Assembly: GCA_021373255.1 (NCBI GenBank)
Contig: JAJFTD010000200.1
Coordinates: 1 to 41,949 of the forward strand
Direction: 5' to 3'
DNA length: 41,949 nucleotides
Source: a bacterium
Lineage (GTDB): Bacteria; Armatimonadota; UBA5829
This document shows, piece after piece, positions 6,126 through 13,824 of this stretch (positions are counted from its first letter, which is position 1; the number at the start of each line of letters is the position of its first letter). The position numbers and the translations under genes are program-made. A model generated the notes under the pieces. It made no database searches, was not told where the DNA came from, and saw only the letters and a list, made by a program, of their open reading frames with translations.

Positions 6126-6530
6126 GTGAACATTTATCTTGCAGCAAGATACGAGCGGCGCGAAGAGCTTAATGCATATGCGACTGATCTCGCACGTCAT
6201 GGCCATCACGTAATAAGCAGATGGATTCGCGGTGAACATGAGTTCGTTAATACTGAAACAGACATAATACGCTATGCGTTGGAGGACTGTGAAGACCTGA
6301 TAGCAGCAGATATGGTAATTTCATTTACCGAGGAACCGCGCTCCGGTCATTCTCGCGGCGGCAGGCATGTGGAGTTTGGACTTGCAGTTGCATTCGGCAA
6401 GAAGCTGTGCGTTGTTGGATACCGCGAAAACGTCTTTCATTACCTGCCGGAAGTGGCGTTTTTTCAGACTTGGAAAGACTGCCTTGAGAGCTTAACGAAG
6501 CCTCGGGAAACGGCACGGGCTGGAGCATGA
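6126..6530 (+). CDS. Nucleoside 2-deoxyribosyltransferase-like protein
   Basis: 134 aa with a GTG start. MNIYLAARYERREELNAYA, then AADMVISFTEEP, then GGRHVEFGLAVAFGKKLCVVG follow the nucleoside 2-deoxyribosyltransferase/DUF4406-like Rossmann-type fold: N-terminal strand, mid 'AD' strand, and a conserved G-G-x-x-x-E-x-G helix carrying the catalytic-type glutamate. Members cleave or transfer the base of deoxynucleosides or bind related nucleotides. A phage could use it for nucleotide salvage or to consume a signalling nucleotide. The last base pairs overlap the next start (ATGA). Confidence 0.7.
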   Translation: MNIYLAARYERREELNAYATDLARHGHHVISRWIRGEHEFVNTETDIIRYALEDCEDLIAADMVISFTEEPRSGHSRGGRHVEFGLAVAFGKKLCVVGYRENVFHYLPEVAFFQTWKDCLESLTKPRETARAGA

Positions 6531-6691
6531 GACTCTCTGAAACACAGCTTAAAGATATTCAGCACCGCTATGAGCAAGGTGTTCGATGTGGTATATGGAC
6601 TACCCTCAATTTGTTGTGGCTGATCCACAAAATACCTTTACTCATTGCCGACCTGTTGGACAAGAATCGACAATATGCGATGTTTGACTAG
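6527..6691 (+). CDS. Hypothetical 54-aa protein, coupled to upstream gene
   Basis: ATG at 6527 overlaps the upstream TGA. The product reads MRLSETQLKDIQHRYEQG and then a hydrophobic stretch (TTLNLLWLIHKIPLLIADLL) that might be an amphipathic or membrane-associated helix. The coupling supports translation; no known family. Confidence 0.55.
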   Translation: MRLSETQLKDIQHRYEQGVRCGIWTTLNLLWLIHKIPLLIADLLDKNRQYAMFD

Positions 6692-6730
6692 ATAACTTTT
6701 ATGCAGATTCGTGGGGAAGTAGGCACAAGG

Positions 6731-9109
6731 ATGGCAGAATCGGTTTATCTGACAGCGAGGCGATACGCCAATGCAGGGCTGTCGGTTATACCTATAAAAA
6801 CAGATGGGTCAAAAGCTCCCGCGGTCGGCTGGGATATCTACAAGACCCAGATCGCCGATGACCGGACACTACGCGGCTGGTTTTCACTCGGCAGCTACGG
6901 TATAGCAATCATCGGCGGCGCTGTATCCGGCAACCTGGAGAGAATCGACTTCGATCTGCCCGGGTCATGCAAAGCCTGGGCGGATCTGGCCAAAGAATGC
7001 GGCTATGGCGAACTCATAGAGTCATTGCCCCTTGTCCGCACTCCCAGGTCGAAGCAATGCTACCACCTCTACTACCGCTGCGAATCTACAGTCCAGGGGA
7101 ACCAGCCGCTTGCCCGGTATCTCGATCCTGACAGCAAGGTCAAGGTGGCGATAGAGACGAGAGGGGAGGGTGGCTATACCATCGCTCCCGGATCGCCTGC
7201 CGAAGTCCACGAGACCGGCAATCCCTATGTCCTCATACGCGGCGATCTATGCAACATCCCGGTTATCAGCGCCGATGACCGGGAGGCTCTGCTGGAAATA
7301 GCGCGTTCATTCAATGAGTATAACAAAGCAGTCCCGTCACGTCCTGAGCCGGAACGCGGGGGAGCTCCGGGTGACGACTACAACGCCCGCGGCGATTGGC
7401 GGGAGGTGTTGCAAGGTCAGGGTTGGTCACATGTCTGGGGTAAGGGTGAGGTCGAATACTGGCGCCGACCGGGTAAGTCAAAGGGCATATCCGCAACGTG
7501 GAACTGCAAGGGTTCAGAGGTACTTTATGTCTTCAGTACGAATGCCCTGCCATTTGAGGCTGAGCGGTCCTACACGCCGTTCGGCGTCTATACTACCATT
7601 TTGCACAATGGCAACTACTCTGCCGCAGCCAAGGCGCTCTCTGACGAGGGTTACGGCACACCGGCGACAACGGCAACAGTTACGCACACACCACGCAAGG
7701 ATGAAAAGCAGGTCGATGACAAGGGGTTGGCGTTTTTTGCTCAGACAGACCTGGGTAATGCCGAACGCTTCCTAGCCAGGCATGGTAACGATTTGCTATA
7801 TTGCCCTGCATTCGGAAAGTGGTTCGTCTGGGACAATACACGATGGGCTGAAGATGAGACCGGCAAGGTCGTACAGCGTGCAGCTCTGACGGTCCGCAAG
7901 ATGCTCGATGAGGCTCAAACGTTAGTAGATGAAGCTGCCCAAAGGAGACTTATCAAATACGCCCGGGCGTCGGAGTCTAACAGCAAAATATACGCAATGC
8001 TCAGCCTGGCGCGGGCCTGGCTTGGTATAGGCTCAGATGAACTGGATTCCGACCCGTGGCTGCTGAACTGCAAAAACGGCATCCTGGACCTGCGCAACTG
8101 CGAACTGCTTCCTCATCGGCAGGATAACTATATAACCAAGCTCGCACCCTGGGATTACGACCCGGCTGCCGAATGCCCGACGTGGCTGAAGTTCCTTGAT
8201 TCCATATTCCAAGGAAACCAGCATATCATCGGCTATATACAACGCGCGGTCGGTTATGCGCTCACGGGAGTCATTCGTGAGCAGTGTTTATTCTTCCTAC
8301 ATGGCGTCGGCTCAAACGGCAAGAGCACGTTCCTGAATGTCATTCAGGATGTTCTGGGTGATTATGCCAAGGACACTCCCACAGAATCACTGATGATAAA
8401 GCAAAATGACGGCATATCCAACGATATCGCCAGGCTTAGGGGTGCACGGTTCGTGACGGCTGTGGAGGCAGAGGCTGATAAACGTATGGCTGAGAGTCTG
8501 GTAAAGAGGCTCACCGGCGGCGATACGATCACAGCACGCTTTATGCGGCAGGAGTTCTTCCAGTTCCGGGGCACGTTCAAGATATTCCTTGCGGCCAACC
8601 ACAAACCGGGCGTCAGGGGCACTGACGACGGAATCTGGCGGCGCATAAAAATGATTCCCTTCCTTGTCCGCATACCGGATGATCAGCAGGACGCTACACT
8701 ACCTGACCGCCTGCGTGACGAAGCTGAGGGAATACTTGCGTGGGCCGTGAGAGGCTGCCAGATTTGGCAAAAACAGGGGCTTGGAGAGCCGGAGGAGGTA
8801 AGAGCTGCAACTGCAGAATATCGCGATGAAATGGACTTCCTGGGACCGTTTATCACTGACCGGTGCGTGCTGCAGGCGACCCAGTCTATCAAGGCAAGTG
8901 ACCTCTACAAAGAGTATCTTGACTACTGCGACGTCAACAAAGATAAGCCACTCAGCAGCACCAAATTCGGGCGCATGATGATGGACAGACCGGGGATTAG
9001 AAAGCAACGACATAGCTCTGGGAATGGTATCGAATATTGGGGAATTGGCTTATCAAAATATGGAGCTTGCTTGAATCTTGAAGAGCAAACTGAATATGAC
9101 GAAATATAG
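6731..9109 (+). CDS. Prim-Pol / D5-type SF3 helicase, phage replication initiator
   Basis: About 792 aa from the ATG at 6731. The in-frame ATG at 6701 has no ribosome site, whereas 6731 follows GGGGAAG and AAGG. N-terminal bifunctional primase-polymerase domain: GLSVIPI near residue 17, GIAIIGG, then the catalytic-type RIDFD near residue 75. C-terminal region: D5_N-type linker and an SF3/P4-family helicase with Walker A GVGSNGKST starting near residue 525, and a Walker B-type acidic stretch (FVTAVEAEAD) about 45 residues later. Such fusions prime and unwind at phage and plasmid origins. The iteron array at 9201-9353 directly downstream is a plausible binding target. Confidence 0.9.
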   Translation: MAESVYLTARRYANAGLSVIPIKTDGSKAPAVGWDIYKTQIADDRTLRGWFSLGSYGIAIIGGAVSGNLERIDFDLPGSCKAWADLAKECGYGELIESLPLVRTPRSKQCYHLYYRCESTVQGNQPLARYLDPDSKVKVAIETRGEGGYTIAPGSPAEVHETGNPYVLIRGDLCNIPVISADDREALLEIARSFNEYNKAVPSRPEPERGGAPGDDYNARGDWREVLQGQGWSHVWGKGEVEYWRRPGKSKGISATWNCKGSEVLYVFSTNALPFEAERSYTPFGVYTTILHNGNYSAAAKALSDEGYGTPATTATVTHTPRKDEKQVDDKGLAFFAQTDLGNAERFLARHGNDLLYCPAFGKWFVWDNTRWAEDETGKVVQRAALTVRKMLDEAQTLVDEAAQRRLIKYARASESNSKIYAMLSLARAWLGIGSDELDSDPWLLNCKNGILDLRNCELLPHRQDNYITKLAPWDYDPAAECPTWLKFLDSIFQGNQHIIGYIQRAVGYALTGVIREQCLFFLHGVGSNGKSTFLNVIQDVLGDYAKDTPTESLMIKQNDGISNDIARLRGARFVTAVEAEADKRMAESLVKRLTGGDTITARFMRQEFFQFRGTFKIFLAANHKPGVRGTDDGIWRRIKMIPFLVRIPDDQQDATLPDRLRDEAEGILAWAVRGCQIWQKQGLGEPEEVRAATAEYRDEMDFLGPFITDRCVLQATQSIKASDLYKEYLDYCDVNKDKPLSSTKFGRMMMDRPGIRKQRHSSGNGIEYWGIGLSKYGACLNLEEQTEYDEI

Positions 9110-9200
9110 AAATAACCAACAATCAGTTACTAAAAACAGTGGTATGAACCGGTTTTTGCTGCTGATAGACGCTTGTGTGTGTTTATATTGTGAACACCAC

Positions 9201-9353
9201 AACCCTACAGAAATCTGTAGGGTTGTCACGCTTAACTGCAGGGTTCTGTAGGGTTGACTGTACTATGATTATAGTTCTCAAATTAAGCTCAAATATGCGT
9301 AGTGGCGCTGATAATAGTCAAACCCTACAGAACTATACAGACCCTACAGAATT
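9201..9353. repeat. Iteron-like repeats, candidate replication origin
   Basis: Five near-identical copies of AACCCTACAGAA or its complement: 9201-9212 (+), 9215-9224 (-, forming a palindrome with the first), 9244-9255 (-, preceded by a partial GGGTT copy), 9321-9332 (+) and 9340-9353 (+). An AT-rich segment (about 9260-9300) lies between them. The site sits directly after the primase-helicase in a 290-bp region with no convincing protein, as expected for an origin. Operator function for the next genes is the alternative. Confidence 0.65.
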
Positions 9354-9400
9354 GAAGCATTGATGACATTATCACAAAATATACATATCGGAGTAAGCAC

Positions 9401-9577
9401 ATGGGACGTTACTTGCTTATCTTAAAGAGAATGGGATTTCAAGTTCGGCTAACTCGTGGCGGCAAGAATATGGTCGTGACACCTAAACCACCACCTGATA
9501 TTGCGCGGCAGATATCCTGCTACAAACCTACGATCATAGATGAACTGAAGGTAGAATTCAGAGCAAAGCATAGGTGA
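9401..9577 (+). CDS. TubC-like N-terminal-domain small protein (paralogue A)
   Basis: A 58-aa frame starting MGRYLLILKRMGFQVRLT and ending VEFRAKHR. It parallels the first 50 residues of the next gene (MGRYLNGLTKRGFDVQLS...): shared pattern MGRYL-x-L-x-G-F-x-V-x-L, then VxPKxPxxxxRQ and an x-I-I-x-E-L helix. This resembles the TubC docking-domain pattern seen in several phage replication-region proteins. It starts about 50 bp after the iterons. Confidence 0.6.
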   Translation: MGRYLLILKRMGFQVRLTRGGKNMVVTPKPPPDIARQISCYKPTIIDELKVEFRAKHR

Positions 9578-9581
9578 TGAT

Positions 9582-10028
9582 ATGGGACGCTATTTGAATG
9601 GACTCACAAAACGCGGTTTTGATGTCCAGCTTTCTAACAACAGAAAACTGATCGTATCGCCTAAACTGCCCGACCACCTCCACCGACAGGTAGTCGATGC
9701 AAAAGAGCAGATCATCGCCGAACTGCTCGAATTGCAGGCAGCCCCAACCGTGCCGTCTCCCGTCTCATCGGGTCGGTTCGACGGACTATCCGATGCAGAG
9801 CTGGACGAGATCGGAGCTGCTTATTCAAAGCTATTCCGCTATGCCGCCCTGTGTGATTATTCAGGCTCTCAATACTGGGAACCGGGCGAACCTAAGCCGA
9901 CAACACGGCCCTACGTCTACTTAGACTTTGGCTCACTGATACCTGCAGGCGGCACGCAGCCAAAGCTCTATATCTGGCCGATGGAGGCTGCGGCGGATGG
10001 AGTCGATTACTGCCTGATGTTGAATTGA
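9582..10028 (+). CDS. TubC-like N-terminal-domain protein (paralogue B)
   Basis: 148 aa. Residues 1-50 are paralogous to the preceding short gene and resemble TubC-type docking modules (PKLPDHLHRQVVDAKEQIIA). The C-terminal 90 residues (LSDAELDEIGAAYSKLF, then a Pro/Tyr-rich segment) are unrecognised. In other phages this domain sits next to primase or SSB genes and probably mediates protein-protein contact. It starts four bases after paralogue A stops. Confidence 0.6.
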   Translation: MGRYLNGLTKRGFDVQLSNNRKLIVSPKLPDHLHRQVVDAKEQIIAELLELQAAPTVPSPVSSGRFDGLSDAELDEIGAAYSKLFRYAALCDYSGSQYWEPGEPKPTTRPYVYLDFGSLIPAGGTQPKLYIWPMEAAADGVDYCLMLN

Positions 10029-10040
10029 AAGGAGCGAGAA

Positions 10041-10235
10041 ATGATATCTGCAATCAACGGAGTTGTCATTATGACCGGTCGGGGCAAGACCGGCAAACGG
10101 CATATTGTAATGCCCAACGATATAAGCCTCTGCGGACGGCAGCGCGGCTTTGTGGGCAAGCTGCGACCACGAAGCGAGACGGAAGATCGGCTGATGTGCA
10201 AAGTTTGCTTACGCAAGGAAAGGGAGCTGATCTGA
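10041..10235 (+). CDS. Small zinc-motif protein
   Basis: 64 aa with a good AAAGGAGCGAG site. It contains C-x-R...MCKVCLRKE, suggesting a treble-clef-like or partial zinc site (cysteines near residues 31, 53, 56), and is basic overall. Its stop overlaps the next start (TGATG). No family recognised. Confidence 0.6.
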   Translation: MISAINGVVIMTGRGKTGKRHIVMPNDISLCGRQRGFVGKLRPRSETEDRLMCKVCLRKERELI

Positions 10236-10705
10236 TGGCATACGCTCAGAACACATCCGTCAGTGTCGAGAACTCAATTATGGAGATTCGCCGGACTGTG
10301 AACCGATACGGCGCTGACGGATTCAGTTTTACTGAAGAGGGCAGGATAGCGAAGGTCGAGTTCAAGTGTGATGGACGCACAGTTCGTATCTTTATGAAGC
10401 TGCCGGACAAGAGCGAAGAGCGCTTTACGCTTACCGAAACCGGACGTGAGAGGACTTCGGAAAACGCTGTTTATGCTGCATGGGAACAGGAGTGTCGCCG
10501 ATCATATCGGGCGTTGAATTTGGTTATTAAAGCTAAACTCGAAGCCGTCGAGTCCGGCATTACGACATTTGACGAGGAGTTTATGGCTCATATCGTTCTG
10601 CCGAATGGCCGGACGGTTGGGCAGCAGGTGTTGCAACCGATGCAGGATGCACTGTTAAGCGGCGGGGCGCTGGCGTTAACTGATGGATTCGGGGTGCAAC
10701 GATGA
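10235..10705 (+). CDS. Conserved-looking phage early protein of unknown function
   Basis: 156 aa starting at ATG 10235 (MAYAQNTSVSVENSIMEIRR), overlapping the previous stop by one base. The frame is open further upstream to 10025 but that part is the shadow of the zinc gene. The pattern SVENSIMEIRRTVNRYGADGF, VEFKCDGRTVRIFMKLP and WEQECRRSYRALNLVIKAKLEA resembles phage proteins annotated only as hypothetical, found near recombination genes. It overlaps the resolvase by four bases. Confidence 0.65.
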   Translation: MAYAQNTSVSVENSIMEIRRTVNRYGADGFSFTEEGRIAKVEFKCDGRTVRIFMKLPDKSEERFTLTETGRERTSENAVYAAWEQECRRSYRALNLVIKAKLEAVESGITTFDEEFMAHIVLPNGRTVGQQVLQPMQDALLSGGALALTDGFGVQR

Positions 10706-11310
10706 AGATTTTGGGCCTCGATCCCGGCGAAAGCACAGGGTTCGCATTAATTGAAGTAGCAGGAGAGGAAATGAATCTCATTGATTATGGTGAGATACCT
10801 GTATTAAATCCTGGTTTAGATGGATTGCTCGAAAGCGTGTGGTTTTGGCTGACGGGAGGTTTTGTCGATACTCAGATTGCATTTGAAGAGTTCATAGCCT
10901 CGCAGAAACTTAGAACTACACGTGAGTCGGTTGAAGTGCGTGGAGTGATACGTCTTTATTGTCGATCATATTGCAAAGAGTGGGCTGCATATTACCCGGC
11001 TACTGTCCGGTCACAACTTGGAGTTACGAATAAGCGGGAGGCCAGGGATTTTATAAACAAGTTACTTGGTTTCAAACTCCGAGGCAGAGACCATGTTTCC
11101 GACGCATTGGCTGTAGCTTTGTGCCATGCTTTGAAGCTCGGTTTATGGACTCCGCACATTGATGTGAGCAAGGGAGCGGACTTCTCCCTCGACCGCAAAT
11201 TGGGCGGAAAGCAGGTCAAAAACAAGCTGGCCGAGGAAGATGTTCGGTCTATGTCTTCTGAAGAATTGCGGCAGGCCATGAACTCAGGAAAAATTAAGAT
11301 TGGCAGATAA
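10702..11310 (+). CDS. RuvC-like Holliday-junction resolvase
   Basis: 202 aa. Retroviral-integrase-superfamily nuclease pattern: D7 in MKILGLDPGESTGFA, an acidic pair E62/E63 in IAFEEFI, and DHVSDALAVA with D130 and D134 at the end of the domain, giving the four acidic metal ligands of RuvC. The last 40 residues are a charged tail. It would resolve branched DNA before packaging. It is last in the early operon, followed by about 85 bp before the late regulator. Confidence 0.85.
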   Translation: MKILGLDPGESTGFALIEVAGEEMNLIDYGEIPVLNPGLDGLLESVWFWLTGGFVDTQIAFEEFIASQKLRTTRESVEVRGVIRLYCRSYCKEWAAYYPATVRSQLGVTNKREARDFINKLLGFKLRGRDHVSDALAVALCHALKLGLWTPHIDVSKGADFSLDRKLGGKQVKNKLAEEDVRSMSSEELRQAMNSGKIKIGR

Positions 11311-11396
11311 AACAAAACGCCCACGATCTTCCGTGAGCGCCCAAATATAGTGCATCTACCAGGCACATTATACCATATACAGGGGGCGCGGGGAAG

Positions 11397-11789
11397 ATGG
11401 CAAGGCGGACAATTAATGCTGGCACGTACGAAGAAGTTTTACAGCTTGGAACTCCTCTTTGGCGAGATATTCCGGTTCGTGGTTATGTCGGCAATCGATG
11501 GGCGACAGAGACAGATGGACCTTGGCATGCGCTCCTCTGGTCAGAAATCAGGCATATTGAAGTAGCGGGCAAAATGACTGCTGCGCAAGCCAGTATTTTT
11601 GAATTAAACATCATAGGGGTTAAGTCGGTAAAAATTGCTAAAATATTTTCTATTACGGAGGCAGCGGTTTCAAAACACCTCTCAATCGCGCTCAAAAAAG
11701 CTGATAACGTGAAAAATAAAGGCTTGCTTACGACGGTTTTTGAGGAATGCGGCGGGTGGGGAGCGGTCGGAGAACTGTTAAATGGTTAA
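11397..11789 (+). CDS. Sigma-region-4-like late transcription regulator (ArpU/RinA-type position)
   Basis: 130 aa. Residues about 58-105 (MTAAQASIFELNIIGVKSV, then ITEAAVSKHLSIALKKA) match the helix-turn-helix of sigma70 region 4 and of ArpU/RinA-type phage regulators. Those proteins sit immediately upstream of terminase and activate the late operon in many temperate phages of Gram-positive bacteria; the position here is the same. The N-terminal 55 residues are tryptophan-rich and unrecognised. Function is inferred from fold plus position. Confidence 0.7.
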   Translation: MARRTINAGTYEEVLQLGTPLWRDIPVRGYVGNRWATETDGPWHALLWSEIRHIEVAGKMTAAQASIFELNIIGVKSVKIAKIFSITEAAVSKHLSIALKKADNVKNKGLLTTVFEECGGWGAVGELLNG

Positions 11790-11824
11790 GTTTTTTCGTG
11801 TTTAGGGCTTATATATGGAAGGCA

Positions 11825-11903
11825 ATCGCTGCCCGACGCGGGCGGAAAACCGACAGTATCGGGCCTCCTTTCTAATCGCCCCTGACCGCAAACAGGGGCG
11901 ATT
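11825..11903 (+). terminator. Structured leader/terminator between regulator and packaging genes
   Basis: A perfect 11-bp stem (11874-11884 with 11893-11903, 8-nt loop) is followed by ATTACTATC rather than a T-run. Before it, GCCCG...CGGGC (near 11830-11864) encloses a small CGG-AAAA-CCG hairpin. This could end the early transcript partially or be the leader of the late operon, a natural target for anti-termination. Confidence 0.5.
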
Positions 11904-11912
11904 ATTACTATC

Positions 11913-12065
11913 ATGACTATGAGCTATCGACCCAACACAAATAACCAGCGCAAAGAGGCGCGTGAAAATCTCAGCCCTATTGCGCAAATACGCGCAGCGT
12001 ACGACGCAGATCGCAAGCGCCGGGGCAAAGCGCAGGCCGGGAAGTATGCGAGAGTGGCGAGGTAG
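11913..12065 (+). CDS. Small basic protein before terminase
   Basis: 50 aa, ATG at 11913: MTMSYRPNTNNQRKEARENL, ending AGKYARVAR. Strongly basic and Arg/Lys/Ala-rich, resembling small nucleic-acid-binding peptides often found upstream of the small terminase. It is 8 bp from the next gene. No domain assigned. Confidence 0.5.
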   Translation: MTMSYRPNTNNQRKEARENLSPIAQIRAAYDADRKRRGKAQAGKYARVAR

Positions 12066-12073
12066 ATATTGAT

Positions 12074-12508
12074 GTGGCTGCAAAATCCAACAAAGCGACA
12101 ATGCAAGAGCGGATTGACCACATCTACGAGATGCTGGTTGACGGCTATTCCACGCGTGAAATAGTTCGGTATAGTTCGGAAAATTGGAATTTATCCAGGC
12201 GACAGACTGAAAAGCTAATAGCCCGCGCAAGCGATCTCCTTAAAGAAGAGTCGCAGGAGTTAAGAACTGTTCAGCTAGGCAAAGGAATCCGTCGGCTTGA
12301 AAAGCAATATCGCAAGGCAGATAAGTCAGACTCTACACGTGCGGCAATCGCTGCGCAGGCCGAACTCAATAAACTGCTGAAACTTTATGAATCGCCAAGC
12401 GAACCGGAAGATGAATCCAGCATTGACAGCATAATCGAATCCATCGACTCCAACATGGAGGGCACATGGGACAACGATGACGAGGCGGAACAATGCGAAG
12501 AGGAGTGA
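12074..12508 (+). CDS. terS: Terminase small subunit
   Basis: 144 aa, GTG start. N-terminal helix-turn-helix (MLVDGYSTREIVRYSSENW, RRQTEKLIARASDLL) for recognition of the packaging site, a central helical oligomerisation region (GIRRLEKQYRKADKSDSTRA) and an acidic C-terminus (DNDDEAEQCEEE) that normally contacts the large subunit. Length and layout fit the family. It overlaps terL by 16 nt. Confidence 0.8.
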   Translation: MAAKSNKATMQERIDHIYEMLVDGYSTREIVRYSSENWNLSRRQTEKLIARASDLLKEESQELRTVQLGKGIRRLEKQYRKADKSDSTRAAIAAQAELNKLLKLYESPSEPEDESSIDSIIESIDSNMEGTWDNDDEAEQCEEE

Positions 12509-13824
12509 CCGCATTTAAGTTCCGGCCCATGAGCCGCAAGCAGAAAAAAGTGCTGAGTTGGTGGCGTTCAGGCAGTCCGTACGCCGGTTATGACGGTATC
12601 ATAGCGGACGGTTCGATTCGATCTGGCAAGACCATCGTCTTTATCTTGAGTTTTATCCTTTGGTCTATCCATGAGTTTGCCGATGGTGGATACAATTTTA
12701 TCATTTCAGGCCGCACAATTGGTGCGCTAAAACGCAATGTCATTGGCCCGATGCTGCAGATACTCAAGGCGCTGCGTATAGCGTATGAGTATAACCGTTC
12801 TGAAAATTATCTCATCTTTAGAGGTAACACATACTATCTGTTCGGTACTGACAATGAAGCATCACAAGATGTAGTGCAAGGTCTTACTGCTGCAGGTTGG
12901 CTTGCAGATGAAGTTGCCCTCCATCACCCAGAGTTCATTACTCAAGCACTCGGACGATTGTTGAGCATTCCTAATTCGTTATTTTGGTGGAACTGCAATC
13001 CAGAGAGTCCGAATCACGCTGTTAACACTGAGTATATTCTCAAGGCTCATGAAAAGCATATACTGCACCTGCACTTTACGCTCGATGACAACCTGACACT
13101 TTCACAGAAGGCAAAAGAGCGGGCAAAACGCACATTTGCCGGTGTATTTTACAAGCGATACATCTTAGGTCTGTGGGTAGCAGCTGAGGGCGCTATCTAC
13201 GATATGCTCGATGAGGATGTCCATGTTGCGGACGAGCTGCCGAAGATGCTCAAGCACTGGGTCGGAGTCGACTACGGCACCGGCTCGGTTACTACATTCT
13301 GGCTGTTGGGACTTGGAGAAAACAACAAACTTTACTTCGTTGACCGGTGGCGATGGGACGTTAAAGAGAAGCGCAGGCAGAGATCAGACCCTGACCTTGC
13401 AACTGACTTAGAAAACTGGCTTGAATCGCTGCAGGTAACGCCTGAGTGCATTGTGATACCTGCTGATGCCCAGTCGTTTGCTGTCTATTTGCAAAAATAC
13501 AAGAAGAACTCCAAGCGCATAAAGCGTCTTGCCTGGGCGGATCGCTCACCCGGCTCTGTTCTTACAGGTATTCGTGATGTTGCGACATTGCTTACTCTGA
13601 AGCGCTTGTTGTTCAGCCGGAGGATTGCTCGATATCCTGGTGGATTGGCTGAGTGGCAGGGTTATGTGTGGGATGATAAGGCGCAGGAGCGTGGGGAAGA
13701 TGAACCGCTCAAGCAAAACGACCACGACCCGGATGCAGGCCGCTACGTGGTCGAGTATGTCAAATCGATTTGGAGACACTGGATAAATGTCGCTGCCGAC
13801 GAACAACCAAAAATGGCCGCCTGA
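12493..13824 (+). CDS. terL: Terminase large subunit (PBSX-type ATPase-nuclease)
   Basis: 443 aa. ATPase: Walker A GSIRSGKT (residues 40-47), Walker B WLADE (136-140), coupling motif WNCNP (166-170). Nuclease: RNase H-like domain beginning VGVDYGTG with D260, later acidic residues in IPADAQS and in DHDPDAGRYVVEY. It cuts the concatemer and drives DNA into the prohead. The ATG at 12493 is chosen for its GAGGCGG site; a start at 12529 is possible. Overlaps the portal start by 38 nt. Confidence 0.93.
   Translation: MRRGVTAFKFRPMSRKQKKVLSWWRSGSPYAGYDGIIADGSIRSGKTIVFILSFILWSIHEFADGGYNFIISGRTIGALKRNVIGPMLQILKALRIAYEYNRSENYLIFRGNTYYLFGTDNEASQDVVQGLTAAGWLADEVALHHPEFITQALGRLLSIPNSLFWWNCNPESPNHAVNTEYILKAHEKHILHLHFTLDDNLTLSQKAKERAKRTFAGVFYKRYILGLWVAAEGAIYDMLDEDVHVADELPKMLKHWVGVDYGTGSVTTFWLLGLGENNKLYFVDRWRWDVKEKRRQRSDPDLATDLENWLESLQVTPECIVIPADAQSFAVYLQKYKKNSKRIKRLAWADRSPGSVLTGIRDVATLLTLKRLLFSRRIARYPGGLAEWQGYVWDDKAQERGEDEPLKQNDHDPDAGRYVVEYVKSIWRHWINVAADEQPKMAA

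Noticed and set aside
9175-9363. 62-aa frame across the iteron region
   Set aside because: It consists of the repeated iterons and has no ribosome site.
10025-10234. Upstream extension of the 10235 gene to an earlier start
   Set aside because: The interval is coded by the zinc-motif gene in another frame; ATG 10235 has the correct coupling (TGATG).
11790-12073. Cos or pac site near terminase
   Set aside because: Hairpins are present but nothing identifies a cleavage or recognition site; cannot be decided from sequence alone.
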